This document shows, piece after piece, positions 21,163 through 30,004 of a stretch of DNA of 62,047 bases; the stretch's first letter is position 1, and every line of letters starts with the position of its first letter. The stretch spans positions 1 through 62,047 of the forward strand of contig JALOAT010000020.1 in the NCBI GenBank assembly GCA_023228645.1. The letters run 5' to 3'. The position numbers were made by a program, and so were the translations under genes. This DNA is from Gammaproteobacteria bacterium. Its GTDB lineage: Bacteria; Pseudomonadota; Gammaproteobacteria; Thiohalomonadales; Thiohalomonadaceae. Under the pieces are notes generated by a model, which was given only the letters and a program-made list of their open reading frames with translations, had not been told where the DNA came from and made no database searches.

Positions 21163-23475
21163 ATGAAGATTGAAGAAGCAGGCGTTGAGACTTTCTCGCT
21201 TGGTCAGAAGGAAGTTTCCGTTGCCAAGATCCAAGCAAGTGCCAAAGCGTTTGAGATCCTGAGCTCAAGCCTTTATTCCAACAACATTCTCGCAATCATC
21301 CGTGAGCTTTCTGCAAATGCGAAGGACTCGCACAAGGCTGCTGGCTGCCCTGAGAAGCCGTTTGACATTCAGCTGCCCAATAAGCTGGACCCTAGCTTCA
21401 AGGTTCGTGACTACGGTGTAGGTATGGATCATCAATTCGTGATGACTCGCCTGAACACTTACTTCGATTCTACCAAGAACGACAGTAATGAAGAAATCGG
21501 CGGCTTCGGTCTCGGCATCAAGTCAGGCTTCAGCTATACTTCCAGCTATATGATCGTCACATTCGACGGCACGACACGCCGTGTCTACGCTTTCCAGATC
21601 GGCGCCAGCGGACTTCCTGAGATCAGCTTCCTGGCTGAAACTCCGTCGACTGAGCCTCGCGGTGTTGAGCTCAGCATTCCGGTTATGGACAAGGACTATG
21701 ACCGCTTCCGCGAAGAAGCTATCGAAGCTCTGACGTTCTACGAACCCAAGCCCAACATCAGCGGCGTTGATGCTTCCGCGTTCGACATTAAGCCTTTGTT
21801 CCAAGGCACTGGCTGGAAGATTTACCAGAATCCTGGCCGCCTCAAGAATGAAAACTATGTCGAGATGGGCAATGTGATCTATCCGGTCATTGAAGAAAAC
21901 AATCCTTACGACGAATCTCGCCACTACCGCCACCATCGCCGCGGCCGCGGCGCAGATATGATTATGGTCTATAGCGCCGGCATTGGTGAGATTGACATCA
22001 CTCCGAACCGCGAGCAGATCAAGCTGACCGATCGATCCAAGGCCCGAATCACCAAGTTTGAAGAAACGGTAACTGAAGAATTGATGGCCACTATCCAAGG
22101 CTGGCTGGATAAGGAAACTGGTACGCTTTGGGAAGTCCTGCGCGGCGATACGGTGCGCCGTATCCACGACCAGTCCTACTTCTTCGAGAGCCGCAAGGTT
22201 GATCTGAAGAAGCTCAAGTATAAGGGCTATCAGATTATGGTCGGCGAGTTCCGTTATACTGAAAAGAGCCCGGCTGCTGACAAGGTGGTAAAAGGTCACA
22301 CCTTGCAAGAGCAGTATGGCGAGATTCGTATGGATGAGCATCGGATGGCTCATTATGGCATCCAAATCTCAGCCCGGCATTCGGAAAGCGTTGGTATCAT
22401 TATTGGCACTCCTGGTTGGACGGCGAAACTGAACCAAGCCGGCGCTCGTAAGTTGATCAATCAGACAAAGAAGGTGCTTTATCTGCTCGACGTCAAGGCT
22501 GCTGATCAGGCCGATGTTATTGCCGGTCTCAATAAAACCTTCCCGGACTTTGCTGATAACATTTACAATTGGGATGATTTCAAAGCTGGGATCAAGGCAG
22601 CCAAGCCGGAAAATGACTACTATACTTATGACCTGAAGGATGGTAACTCACGTTATTATAATGAAGGTAATAAGAAGGAGTTCAATATCAAGGACTTCAG
22701 CAAGAAGAAGACCATTTATTATGGCACGTATAAGCCTAAGGCAAATAACCTTAGGAATTACCATTACAACCGCGAGTCGACGCGAATTCAGGAAATCTTG
22801 AGTAGCTGTTATGACGAGACCTATGATGAGATCCTGGCCAAGCTGAACGGCGAGAAGGTTGTATATGCTTTCCTTGAATCCCAGGTCAAGGAACTGGAAG
22901 CTGCAGGATTCAAGCTGGTGGACTTTGTTACCACTTTCGAAGAACTGCTCCATCAGGTCGCCGTTGAATTTGCTGCTGAACGTCCTACAATGACGCTGAA
23001 GGAATACCTGAAGCCGTTGCAGGAAAAGAACCCTGAGATTAGCATCTCCACGTTCTACAAGGCAGTGAAGCGTTGGGCCCGCGAATGCGGTATGGAGGAC
23101 GAGTATCAGCTTCTCCTCAAGCTGAACGACCCGTCATCATCCTCTTACCGTGCCTCGGCTAATGACCAGCTGTTCCGCCAGGTTCACAAGATGACCATCA
23201 AGGAATATGTGAAGAAGCACAACCTCAAGCCGGCCAAGCCGACCAGTAACCAGTTCGCGATCGACCTCCGTGACAAGGCCCCGCTGCTCAGCTACTTGAT
23301 CACTCGCTATAGCGTCCCTGATGTTATTGATTATGTGAAGAAGGAAGTGGCTGGTATTGTGAAGGCTCCTGCTCCGGCTGCTACCGTGAAGGCTCCGCCA
23401 AAGCGTAAGCCTAGGCCGCAACCGGTGGTGATTCAGACCATCAACCCGTTGTCGCTTATCCCGACAGCACAGTAA
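21163..23475 (+). CDS. rIIA: rIIA-like protein (copy 1), GHKL ATPase domain
   Basis: 770 residues, near T4 rIIA (725). The GHKL ATP-binding elements are clear: N-box RELSANAKDSHKAAG (47-61), G1 DYGVGM (83-88), G2 GGFGLGIKS (113-121), and later DITPNREQIKLTDR. The C-terminal half is helical and ends in a Pro/Lys-rich tail. T4 rIIA with rIIB overcomes RexAB exclusion by lambda lysogens; its molecular action is unresolved. The leader (AAACAAAGGATTAGTA) and first codons match the second copy, showing a whole-gene duplication. The sequence GIKSGFSYTSS differs from the copy-2 GIKSVFSYASS. Confidence 0.85.
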   Translation: MKIEEAGVETFSLGQKEVSVAKIQASAKAFEILSSSLYSNNILAIIRELSANAKDSHKAAGCPEKPFDIQLPNKLDPSFKVRDYGVGMDHQFVMTRLNTYFDSTKNDSNEEIGGFGLGIKSGFSYTSSYMIVTFDGTTRRVYAFQIGASGLPEISFLAETPSTEPRGVELSIPVMDKDYDRFREEAIEALTFYEPKPNISGVDASAFDIKPLFQGTGWKIYQNPGRLKNENYVEMGNVIYPVIEENNPYDESRHYRHHRRGRGADMIMVYSAGIGEIDITPNREQIKLTDRSKARITKFEETVTEELMATIQGWLDKETGTLWEVLRGDTVRRIHDQSYFFESRKVDLKKLKYKGYQIMVGEFRYTEKSPAADKVVKGHTLQEQYGEIRMDEHRMAHYGIQISARHSESVGIIIGTPGWTAKLNQAGARKLINQTKKVLYLLDVKAADQADVIAGLNKTFPDFADNIYNWDDFKAGIKAAKPENDYYTYDLKDGNSRYYNEGNKKEFNIKDFSKKKTIYYGTYKPKANNLRNYHYNRESTRIQEILSSCYDETYDEILAKLNGEKVVYAFLESQVKELEAAGFKLVDFVTTFEELLHQVAVEFAAERPTMTLKEYLKPLQEKNPEISISTFYKAVKRWARECGMEDEYQLLLKLNDPSSSSYRASANDQLFRQVHKMTIKEYVKKHNLKPAKPTSNQFAIDLRDKAPLLSYLITRYSVPDVIDYVKKEVAGIVKAPAPAATVKAPPKRKPRPQPVVIQTINPLSLIPTAQ

Positions 23476-23494
23476 AAATAGTTCAATTTAAGGC

Positions 23495-23522
23495 TTGCAA
23501 TTGGTGCCCCGTCCTGTATAAG
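23495..23522 (+). promoter_or_regulatory. Promoter of the second rIIA-like gene
   Basis: TTGCAA, 16-nt spacer, TATAAG followed by GGCGGGG. The -10 and downstream bases copy the first rIIA promoter, consistent with duplication that included the control region. Confidence 0.55.
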
Positions 23523-23554
23523 GGCGGGGTAAACCATTCAACAAGGGATTAGAA

Positions 23555-25729
23555 ATGAAGATTGAAGAGCAGAAGGTTCCCACGTTCAATGTTGGACGCA
23601 AGGAAACGGCAGTTGCCTCGATCCAGGCCAGTGCGAAGGCTTTTGAAATCCTTAGCTCGGGCCTCTACAGCGATGCTGAGTTTGCCATCGTGCGCGAGAT
23701 TGCTGCTAACGCTTGGGATAGCCACAAGGCTGCTGGTTGCCCCGAGAAGCCCTTCAAAGTGCAGGTCCCTAACGGACTTGATCCTCGTTTCTGTGTCCGC
23801 GACTACGGCACAAGTATGTCACACGAGTTTATGATGACTCGGGTTAACCGCTATTTCGATTCTACGAAGGCGGAAAACAACGACGAAATTGGCGGCTTTG
23901 GACTTGGCATCAAGAGTGTGTTCAGCTATGCCTCCAGCTTTATGATTTCCTGCTATATGGACAGCGTCCGCCGCGTTTATGTTTACCAGATTGGCGAAAG
24001 TGGCCTGCCTGAGATCAGCTTGATGGCTGAGACTGAGACTGACGAGCCAAATGGCGTGGAAGTCAGCATTCCGGTCAAGAGCGAAGACTATCAGAAGTTT
24101 TCAATCGCTATCCAGAAAACGTTTGCCTTTTATAAGGTCAAGCCTGAAATTGCTGGCGTGGAACTGGCCATTCCGGAATTTGACAAGCTTCTGGAAGCTG
24201 ACGACTGGTTCGTTTGCCGTTGTCAGAGCATTTTCAATAAGGCTTCTTATATCGAGATGGGCGGCATTGCTTATCCGCTGGACGAACAGCTGACTGGCCT
24301 GCGTTCCTATTACAGTAACCACCACACTCTGTTCATCAAGGCAGAGATTGGCGATGTTGATATCACTCCGAACCGTGAACAGATCAAGATGACTGAGCGC
24401 ACTCGCAGATTTGTCAAGGACAAGTTGAAGACCATTAACGACCAGGCTGAGAGCATTATCCAGGATCTGATCGATGCCCAAGGCCACACGTATTATTGGG
24501 ACTTCATTGCTGAAGTGGTCAAGTATGATATTGATCTGCTCCGCAGCATCGGCTTCTCCAAATCCAAGATCACGTTCAATGGAAAGAAGTTTGACGACAA
24601 TACGTTCACTATCCGTATTGCTCCCAAGCCGGCTCCTGAAGATCCAATGGATCCTAATTCGCCGATCAAGCAGCCTACCCTTACGCCGGAAATGGTCGAA
24701 GGCATCACCCGCTTTGGTGAATGGTCACTGCACGATAGTGGTCGAGTTAAGAAGGATGAAGATCGCTGGAGTTATCAGAATGCTTGGAATTTTGATCGCT
24801 TCAACAAGCCGCGTCCGATTGTGGTCGCTGACGAAGCTTCAGTTCGTCGTATTGCCCCTTGGATGCGTTACAGCGATACTGACAAGATCATCCTGGTCAA
24901 AGTCGAGCCCGGTAAGATCACTGATGTGATGGCCGCAATCAAGGAGCGTCTTCAGGACTTCAACAACATCCACGATGCTTCCACCGTGCATTTCGAGAAG
25001 GCACCGAGGGCTGCGGCTGCTGAGCGCAAGTATTATATGTACCACACCAGCACTTGGAATGAAGTTGTCCGCAAGGAAATGGATCTCGGTTCACTACCTA
25101 ATGAGATCTACTATTTCCAGACCGATGGCCGCCAGCGTAGTGAAGTGTTTGGCCGCACTACGGACTTTAACAAGGATGCGTCATTCATTGCAGTGGCTAG
25201 GACTTGGATCCCGAATGTTAGCTTTTACTTCCTCACAGAAGCAATGATCAAGAAGATTGAAAAGGCCAATCCTTCGGCAGTTTTGATCGAAACATCTGCC
25301 AAGCTGGCTGAAATGCTTGACGACAAGGTTCGTGAAGCTGGGCAGAATTATGTTTCCCGCAGCCTTGAGGATATCAAGGCACCATTTGCTCGCTCGGGCG
25401 GCAGCTGGCGGACAGCATCTGCTCTTGACTTTTGGGCCAAAGAGTTCAATTTGTCCGATTATGAACAGGCAAAGAAGGATCTCGAAACCCACAAGCCGGA
25501 TAGCAGCCTTGAGAAGATGTGCAAGCTGATCAAAGGCAAGACCATCTTCGAAATGTTCACAGAGCTTGGTGTCAATACGCGCAACGTCACTGTACCGAGC
25601 TTTGATAATATGCTGGCAAAGATGCCTTATGTCTTTGCAATGGTTGATGACTATTCCGAGGAAGAAGTTGTGAACCATATTGGCGAAACGATGGGCTGGA
25701 AAAGAAACACCCAGCCTGTCACAATTTGA
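23555..25729 (+). CDS. rIIA: rIIA-like protein (copy 2), GHKL ATPase domain
   Basis: 724 residues, closer to T4 rIIA in length. N-box REIAANAWDSHKAAG, G1 RDYGTSM (the second Gly of DxGxG is replaced by Ser), G2 GGFGLGIKSVFSYASS and DVDITPNREQIKMTER align with copy 1. The two proteins diverge strongly after about residue 330, where this copy has PKPAPEDPMDPNSP and its own middle domain. The altered G1 box may change nucleotide handling. Divergence after duplication suggests a split of roles or different host targets. Confidence 0.85.
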   Translation: MKIEEQKVPTFNVGRKETAVASIQASAKAFEILSSGLYSDAEFAIVREIAANAWDSHKAAGCPEKPFKVQVPNGLDPRFCVRDYGTSMSHEFMMTRVNRYFDSTKAENNDEIGGFGLGIKSVFSYASSFMISCYMDSVRRVYVYQIGESGLPEISLMAETETDEPNGVEVSIPVKSEDYQKFSIAIQKTFAFYKVKPEIAGVELAIPEFDKLLEADDWFVCRCQSIFNKASYIEMGGIAYPLDEQLTGLRSYYSNHHTLFIKAEIGDVDITPNREQIKMTERTRRFVKDKLKTINDQAESIIQDLIDAQGHTYYWDFIAEVVKYDIDLLRSIGFSKSKITFNGKKFDDNTFTIRIAPKPAPEDPMDPNSPIKQPTLTPEMVEGITRFGEWSLHDSGRVKKDEDRWSYQNAWNFDRFNKPRPIVVADEASVRRIAPWMRYSDTDKIILVKVEPGKITDVMAAIKERLQDFNNIHDASTVHFEKAPRAAAAERKYYMYHTSTWNEVVRKEMDLGSLPNEIYYFQTDGRQRSEVFGRTTDFNKDASFIAVARTWIPNVSFYFLTEAMIKKIEKANPSAVLIETSAKLAEMLDDKVREAGQNYVSRSLEDIKAPFARSGGSWRTASALDFWAKEFNLSDYEQAKKDLETHKPDSSLEKMCKLIKGKTIFEMFTELGVNTRNVTVPSFDNMLAKMPYVFAMVDDYSEEEVVNHIGETMGWKRNTQPVTI

Positions 25730-25758
25730 TTGACGCATTAAACAAAATGCCGTATTAC
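25730..25758 (+). promoter_or_regulatory. Promoter of the rIIB-like gene
   Basis: TTGACG, 17-nt spacer, TATTAC, beginning 1 nt after the rIIA stop codon. ATG follows 27 nt later after AAGGAGG. Confidence 0.55.
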
Positions 25759-25784
25759 GGTAGCACCAACTAAGGAGGTTTTGA

Positions 25785-27305
25785 ATGACAATTCTTGCAG
25801 TTTCTTTTTCGGGTGGCACGGAAAAGGCTATCGGTAGCCTTGTAGTCACCACCGACTCCCGAGTGTTTACGCTCACAAATGATCACAAGGATTTCGACGA
25901 TATCCTTGCTCTGCTCAAGTCAGGCGATCACGCCCAGGCTGAACTTCGTCTGGACCGCGCTATGCACGTTCGCGCCGCAGTTGCCGACACGGCATTCAGC
26001 ATTAACGGCAACGTCGTTACTTACAACGGCCGCCAGTTGCCGGCGGTGATGGCGCAGTACATTATCCGACTCAATACTGAAGGTTTCGACCTCTCGCCGC
26101 TCGAGAAGTTCACCGCCAATCTGTTCGCCAACCCCAGCTATCGCGCCACGCAGGAATGCTTCAAGTTCCTCGAAGCCAATGAGATGCCGATCACGGAAGA
26201 CGGCTGCTTTATCGCTTACCGCTCTGTTACGCTGGACTACAAGGATCACCGCACTGGTACGTTCGACAATAGCGTCGGCGCCGTTTGTAAGGAAGACCGC
26301 AACCTGGTCGATGAAGATCCGAACAACACCTGTTCCAAGGGTCTGCACGTTTGCGCTCTCGGCTACATCCACGGCCCTGAATCGCACGGCTACGGCGGCA
26401 GCCGTTCGCACTGGGTGATTGTCAAGGTCAACCCGCGTGATGTGGTCGCTGTACCGCACGATTACAAGAACACCAAGATGCGCGTTTGCGAATTTGAAGT
26501 GGTCGGCCAGCTGGACAAGAGCAAGATCGCTCCTACGGCCAAGAAGTCCTACGCTGAAGACAATGTGGTCTACAAGCCGGCACCGAAGGCTGCTCCTGCT
26601 GCTCCAAAGGCTGAATCCGATCAGTCGATGATCCAAGCTGGTAAGTTCTACGAACTCGGCCAGAAGCACGCCGCTCGTAATGACGAGCGCGGTAGCGGTG
26701 ATCCGCTCACGTCGGTCAGCTTCAATAGCAGCACCAGCTATGAACTTTATATGGCCGGCTACGAAGGTCGTCCCCGACCGACTGCGGTGATGACGGCTGT
26801 CCCGGCTGCCGGCGGCAACGCAGGCATTGCCCGTCAGATGTTCAACGAGGGCCGCTATACTGACCTGATGCGTTTCAAGAAGGAAAAGCGCGTTGGTTTT
26901 GGGCGCCTCGGCTTTACGGCTGCTGAAGAGGCGATCATTGAGCAGAACCGTAATCAGAACGGCACTGTCTCATCGCCTGCCACCTACACCGACTCGCTGG
27001 GCTTTATTGTTCCCGCCAAGCTGGTGTTCGATGCTCACGGCTATGATCAGTTCGGCTTCCGCCGCTCGGGTAAGAACCGCAAGGGACAGACCCGCGGTGA
27101 TCTTGGCTTTACCCGCACCACTGCACCGCTTGCTCAGGTAAGCACCACAATCGCTTCGCCGGCTGCTACTTCTAATCAGTCAGCCAAGTATCAGGAAGGC
27201 TACCGTGATGGTCAGGCTGCTACCAGCTTCAAGCCTCTCCAGGTTGGTAATGAATACTGGTCAGGCTACACGGCTGCTTGGAATGTGAATCCGAATCGCA
27301 AGTAA
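25785..27305 (+). CDS. rIIB: rIIB-like protein with long C-terminal extension
   Basis: The first ~250 residues carry the rIIB core: LEKFTANLFANPSYRATQEC, then FLEANEMPITEDGCFIAYRSV, GTFDNSVGAVCKEDRNLVDE, TCSKGLHVCALGY and VIVKVNPRDVVAVP. T4 RIIB has 312 residues; here about 190 more follow, with two or three repeats of a (F/Y)xxG(Q/Y)xxxx...YxxGYxxx pattern (FYELGQKHAARND...LYMAGYEG and YQEGYRDGQAA...YWSGYTAAW). The extension is Ala/Pro-linked and may be a separate binding module. AAGGAGGTTTTGA precedes the ATG. Confidence 0.85.
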   Translation: MTILAVSFSGGTEKAIGSLVVTTDSRVFTLTNDHKDFDDILALLKSGDHAQAELRLDRAMHVRAAVADTAFSINGNVVTYNGRQLPAVMAQYIIRLNTEGFDLSPLEKFTANLFANPSYRATQECFKFLEANEMPITEDGCFIAYRSVTLDYKDHRTGTFDNSVGAVCKEDRNLVDEDPNNTCSKGLHVCALGYIHGPESHGYGGSRSHWVIVKVNPRDVVAVPHDYKNTKMRVCEFEVVGQLDKSKIAPTAKKSYAEDNVVYKPAPKAAPAAPKAESDQSMIQAGKFYELGQKHAARNDERGSGDPLTSVSFNSSTSYELYMAGYEGRPRPTAVMTAVPAAGGNAGIARQMFNEGRYTDLMRFKKEKRVGFGRLGFTAAEEAIIEQNRNQNGTVSSPATYTDSLGFIVPAKLVFDAHGYDQFGFRRSGKNRKGQTRGDLGFTRTTAPLAQVSTTIASPAATSNQSAKYQEGYRDGQAATSFKPLQVGNEYWSGYTAAWNVNPNRK

Positions 27306-27311
27306 GCCTCC

Positions 27312-27953
27312 TTAGCTTGTGCGAGTGTGATGGGGTGGGACAAAATCCTGCCCCATCTTTTTTCTGTATTCGATTTGATGAATCGTTAACCCAGTGGCTA
27401 CTGCTAATTCAGTCTTGGTCAAGTATTGACCATTATAAAAGAACGTTCTATATCGGTCCCTAAGTTTTTCTTTGTGATTTGACGACAATGTTCTACCAGC
27501 CATTGCTTTGGAAATTTTAGATTTATGATCATCATCCATAGCCCCTCTCGTATAGCCACCGTTTCCTTTTCCTTTAGACTGGCCTTTATTATGTGCTGGC
27601 TTTCCTCGTTTTGCTTTTGATATTTTATTTCTAATTTCATTATTTTGGATAATGGCTCCGCTGACATTTTTATTTAACCATCGTTGATCTGATAGAAAAT
27701 TATAAAATTCAGTCATTACTCGGAGCTCATTATGTAAAGCTTCTTCAGCAGTGGCGCAAGGAAATGACCATTTTACGTCAGGTAAACCATACTGCTCAAT
27801 CATATTGTGGACATAAGTAGACGATGTAAAATAAGTAGTCATTAAATCTTTCGGGTTAGCTTTCTGCTTACCGTTAGTAATTCGACAACCAACATACCAG
27901 CGGTCTAGATCAGACCAACCGATTATATAGAAATATGGTATATAAATATTCAT
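27312..27953 (-). CDS. GIY-YIG homing endonuclease with NUMOD repeats
   Basis: The N-terminus has a GIY-YIG variant (YIPYFYIIGWSDLDRWYVGCR, split by loops), with Tyr and the Arg that follows VGC as candidate active-site residues and a Glu in ALHNELRVM. Two NUMOD3-like DNA-binding units follow (IRNKISKAKRGKPAHNKG and HKSKISKAMAGRTLSSNHKE), and a C-terminal helix-turn-helix NUMOD1-like piece (QYLTKTELAVATGLTIHQIE). It is inserted opposite in orientation between rIIB and the small-ORF array. A hairpin covers its ribosome binding site. Confidence 0.85.
   Translation of the reverse strand: MNIYIPYFYIIGWSDLDRWYVGCRITNGKQKANPKDLMTTYFTSSTYVHNMIEQYGLPDVKWSFPCATAEEALHNELRVMTEFYNFLSDQRWLNKNVSGAIIQNNEIRNKISKAKRGKPAHNKGQSKGKGNGGYTRGAMDDDHKSKISKAMAGRTLSSNHKEKLRDRYRTFFYNGQYLTKTELAVATGLTIHQIEYRKKMGQDFVPPHHTRTS
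27329..27363 (+). terminator. Rho-independent terminator after rIIB
   Basis: GATGGGG...CCCCATC with an inner GGGA/TCCT extension, then TTTTTTCTG. Its 3' part overlaps the end of the opposing GIY-YIG gene. Confidence 0.8.
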
Positions 27954-27963
27954 AGCTGATGCT

Positions 27964-27979
27964 CCCTAAAGCATTAGGG
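27964..27979 (-). promoter_or_regulatory. Hairpin occluding the GIY-YIG ribosome site
   Basis: In the minus-strand RNA CCCTAA pairs with TTAGGG around TGCT. The GGG of the 3' arm is part of the GGGAG Shine-Dalgarno sequence, about 8 nt before the ATG at 27953. Confidence 0.55.
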
Positions 27980-28028
27980 CCCTTGGATGTTGACGCATCG
28001 CGAAGGGCATTTCATACCTATTTATCTA

Positions 28029-28056
28029 TTGACTCTTCCTTCGTATGTGTTATTCG
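28029..28056 (+). promoter_or_regulatory. Promoter of the first small-ORF operon
   Basis: TTGACT, 16-nt spacer, TATTCG. Transcription would begin near 28063, after a longer in-frame start at 28045 but before the GGAGG at 28071. Confidence 0.5.
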
Positions 28057-28080
28057 TCGCAATATCAAATGGAGGTTGAA

Positions 28081-28506
28081 TTGGCTACTAGCTTGGTTGA
28101 TGATTATGTTTTGAACTCGCGGGTGTATCGCGATGTTAAGGCTGACATCAAACTCCAAGATGACAGTAGCCGACTCTGTTACGATGCTGAAGGCATCATC
28201 TGGGCAACAGAGCAGATCGACTCAGACATTTATTGTCCGCTCCAAGCTCTGCAGATCGACAAGGGCATTATGTATAGTGATGCTGAGGTGGATGATTCCA
28301 CATATATGGCAGAACTGATGGTCAACCTAGCCACTCTTTGTGGGGGCAATTTTGCACAAGATACCTTGTGCCAATATATGTTTGATTCTGAAATGCGTGT
28401 TTGCCAAATGCGAGTAGCTGAGTCATATAAACATTTCTTTGACAAAGTATCAGATCGCAGTACAGTGTTTCCTGAGGTAGAAAGCTATCTAAAGGTGATG
28501 TCGTGA
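28081..28506 (+). CDS. Small-ORF array gene 1, 141 aa, probable TTG start
   Basis: GGAGG at 28071-28075 stands 5 nt before an in-frame TTG, whereas the ATG at 28069 and an earlier one at 28045 lie too close to the promoter. The product is acidic and helical (MATSLVDDYVLNSRVYRDVK) and ends VFPEVESYLKVMS, resembling the C-terminal EVATYRKLVS of array gene 3. It is Cys-rich for a phage protein. The function is unknown. Confidence 0.6.
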   Translation: MATSLVDDYVLNSRVYRDVKADIKLQDDSSRLCYDAEGIIWATEQIDSDIYCPLQALQIDKGIMYSDAEVDDSTYMAELMVNLATLCGGNFAQDTLCQYMFDSEMRVCQMRVAESYKHFFDKVSDRSTVFPEVESYLKVMS

Positions 28507-28883
28507 CCCCGGGACAAATACAGCTCATTGTGCATAGAAGCTTGCTTCACAAGCGCACACATCGTGAAATTCAAAACAGCGAAACTATTAACTGCAATGT
28601 AAGCATTTTATTCCAGCTAATGGTTGGTGATGCTGCTGCGGTGTTTCCTGATGCAGACCATACTGCAATATTTGACCAAAGCCCATTCATTTTAGATTAT
28701 GTTGATAAAATTTGTGCTCAGAGCGATCACCGCTCGGCGAAAGAGTTTATCGTCGATTTAGGATATCTTGGTTTCTACAATTTACATTATAATCTGGTAT
28801 GTAAGTGGCACCAAGCCTTTAGCAAATATGAGTTTCAAAAATTACAAGAAGAAGCTCGCAATCTGATGGTGTTGATCCGATGA
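28503..28883 (+). CDS. Small-ORF array gene 2, 126 aa, GTG start
   Basis: GTG overlaps the previous stop (GTGA). It is a helical protein with HRSAKEFIVDLGYLGFYNLHYNLVCKWHQAF (split by loops) in its second half. The spacing of the conserved acidic/aromatic residues (SPFILDYVDKIC) resembles neighbours only weakly. Its stop overlaps the next ATG. Confidence 0.55.
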   Translation: MTPGQIQLIVHRSLLHKRTHREIQNSETINCNVSILFQLMVGDAAAVFPDADHTAIFDQSPFILDYVDKICAQSDHRSAKEFIVDLGYLGFYNLHYNLVCKWHQAFSKYEFQKLQEEARNLMVLIR

Positions 28884-29224
28884 ACCCTCAGACGATTGAT
28901 ATGATCAATGATTGGTATGATCATTTACCTAATGGCTACCAGGCAACATCGTCTGAATCAATCAATGAGCTTCTAGGCCTGATTGACCACTGTGTTACAG
29001 TTCTTGATCCAGACCATTCCGTATGGCGCGAACTTGACGAATGTGAAGACTTTGTCGAGTTTATCAGTGTTGTTTCTTCCTACTGTAATATAGAAGGCAC
29101 CCAATGTCTGGCAATTTTTTGCCTTGACAGGGGTCTGTCAAACTGCCAGATGGAATTTCACGAAGAAATTTACCCAGAGTATTGGTGCTCTGAAGTAGCA
29201 ACGTATAGGAAGCTAGTTAGCTAA
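28880..29224 (+). CDS. Small-ORF array gene 3, 114 aa
   Basis: ATGA overlap with gene 2. It is very acidic (WRELDECEDFVEFISVVSSY) with five Cys, and its end, IYPEYWCSEVATYRKLVS, carries the YP...(Y/W)...L terminal pattern that recurs through the array. The function is unknown. Confidence 0.55.
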   Translation: MNPQTIDMINDWYDHLPNGYQATSSESINELLGLIDHCVTVLDPDHSVWRELDECEDFVEFISVVSSYCNIEGTQCLAIFCLDRGLSNCQMEFHEEIYPEYWCSEVATYRKLVS

Positions 29225-29225
29225 G

Positions 29226-29618
29226 ATGAACAAGGACAGATTGTTTGAGCGTATGCAAGGCTTACAAGACGACATTTTCGCTCGTCTGAAAGCTTCTGAC
29301 AAGCGTCACGGTGGCGATCCTTACCCTATGATAGGGCGCAAGTTTGATAATCTTATCAACTTTATGAAATCGCTCAACATTGATCCGGATACTGATGAAA
29401 ATTTTACCGTGCTGGTAGACACGCTCGGACAGACGGTTTCGCGTGAGAAGTATATGGGCCCCACTGCAATGCTAGTTTGGGTTCTGACGCTCTTAGACAA
29501 GCATTCGCTATATGAACAGATGTGGTACGTGTACCAACATTCGGATGCAAAGCATCAGCCCTCATTAGTATCGTTCCTGCCTCCGCATTATCAATCTGCT
29601 GCGATTGTTATGCGATGA
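29226..29618 (+). CDS. Small-ORF array gene 4, 130 aa
   Basis: It starts 1 nt after the previous stop. Helical, with MNKDRLFERMQGLQDDIFAR and LVWVLTLLDKHSLYEQMWYVYQ (two blocks). It ends LPPHYQSAAIVMR, a variant of the array's terminal hydrophobic-basic motif. Codons here are slightly GC-richer than further along. Confidence 0.55.
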   Translation: MNKDRLFERMQGLQDDIFARLKASDKRHGGDPYPMIGRKFDNLINFMKSLNIDPDTDENFTVLVDTLGQTVSREKYMGPTAMLVWVLTLLDKHSLYEQMWYVYQHSDAKHQPSLVSFLPPHYQSAAIVMR

Positions 29619-30004
29619 AAGCAGACAAAATCATCTCAATGCTGTTGACGCAAAACCAGCAATCCTGGAAGCGACGACAGCTCTGGGGTCAAGTTCAAAT
29701 TCTGGAACGGGCTATGAGCCAGTGGGAGAACCTCAAAAAGGTTTCTCCCCGCCAGCATCACATATGGTCAAAGAAATTTTGGGATATGTGCGAATGGTTT
29801 TGCATTGAGTTGACTGACCACCTTGAAATCTACAAGGCGGCTCAATTTAAAGCCCCAGGGCGGCAGCCGCCCAACTATCCCCGTTTCCTGAAAAAGCTCT
29901 ACGAATTCGACTCTGACAGAGCGCATCAGCTTATGATGAAACAACCTCTTGCCTTCTCTATTGTAGAAGAGGATTGGGCGCTCTGGACCAGGATCGTTAT
30001 ATGA
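29615..30004 (+). CDS. Small-ORF array gene 5, 129 aa (LYEFD/LMM subfamily)
   Basis: The ATG overlaps the previous stop; the frame also continues upstream inside gene 4, which I reject. The C-terminal block FLKKLYEFDSDRAHQLMMKQ followed by PLAF matches LLELLYEFDEQYSLELMMQY-PKAY of the next gene, so the two are tandem duplicates. The N-terminal half is Trp-rich (RRQLWGQVQILERAMSQWEN) and basic. Confidence 0.65.
   Translation: MKADKIISMLLTQNQQSWKRRQLWGQVQILERAMSQWENLKKVSPRQHHIWSKKFWDMCEWFCIELTDHLEIYKAAQFKAPGRQPPNYPRFLKKLYEFDSDRAHQLMMKQPLAFSIVEEDWALWTRIVI

Noticed and set aside
21523..22365. 280-codon antisense frame in rIIA copy 1
   Set aside because: Same effect; no promoter or ribosome site, and the rIIA reading is clear.
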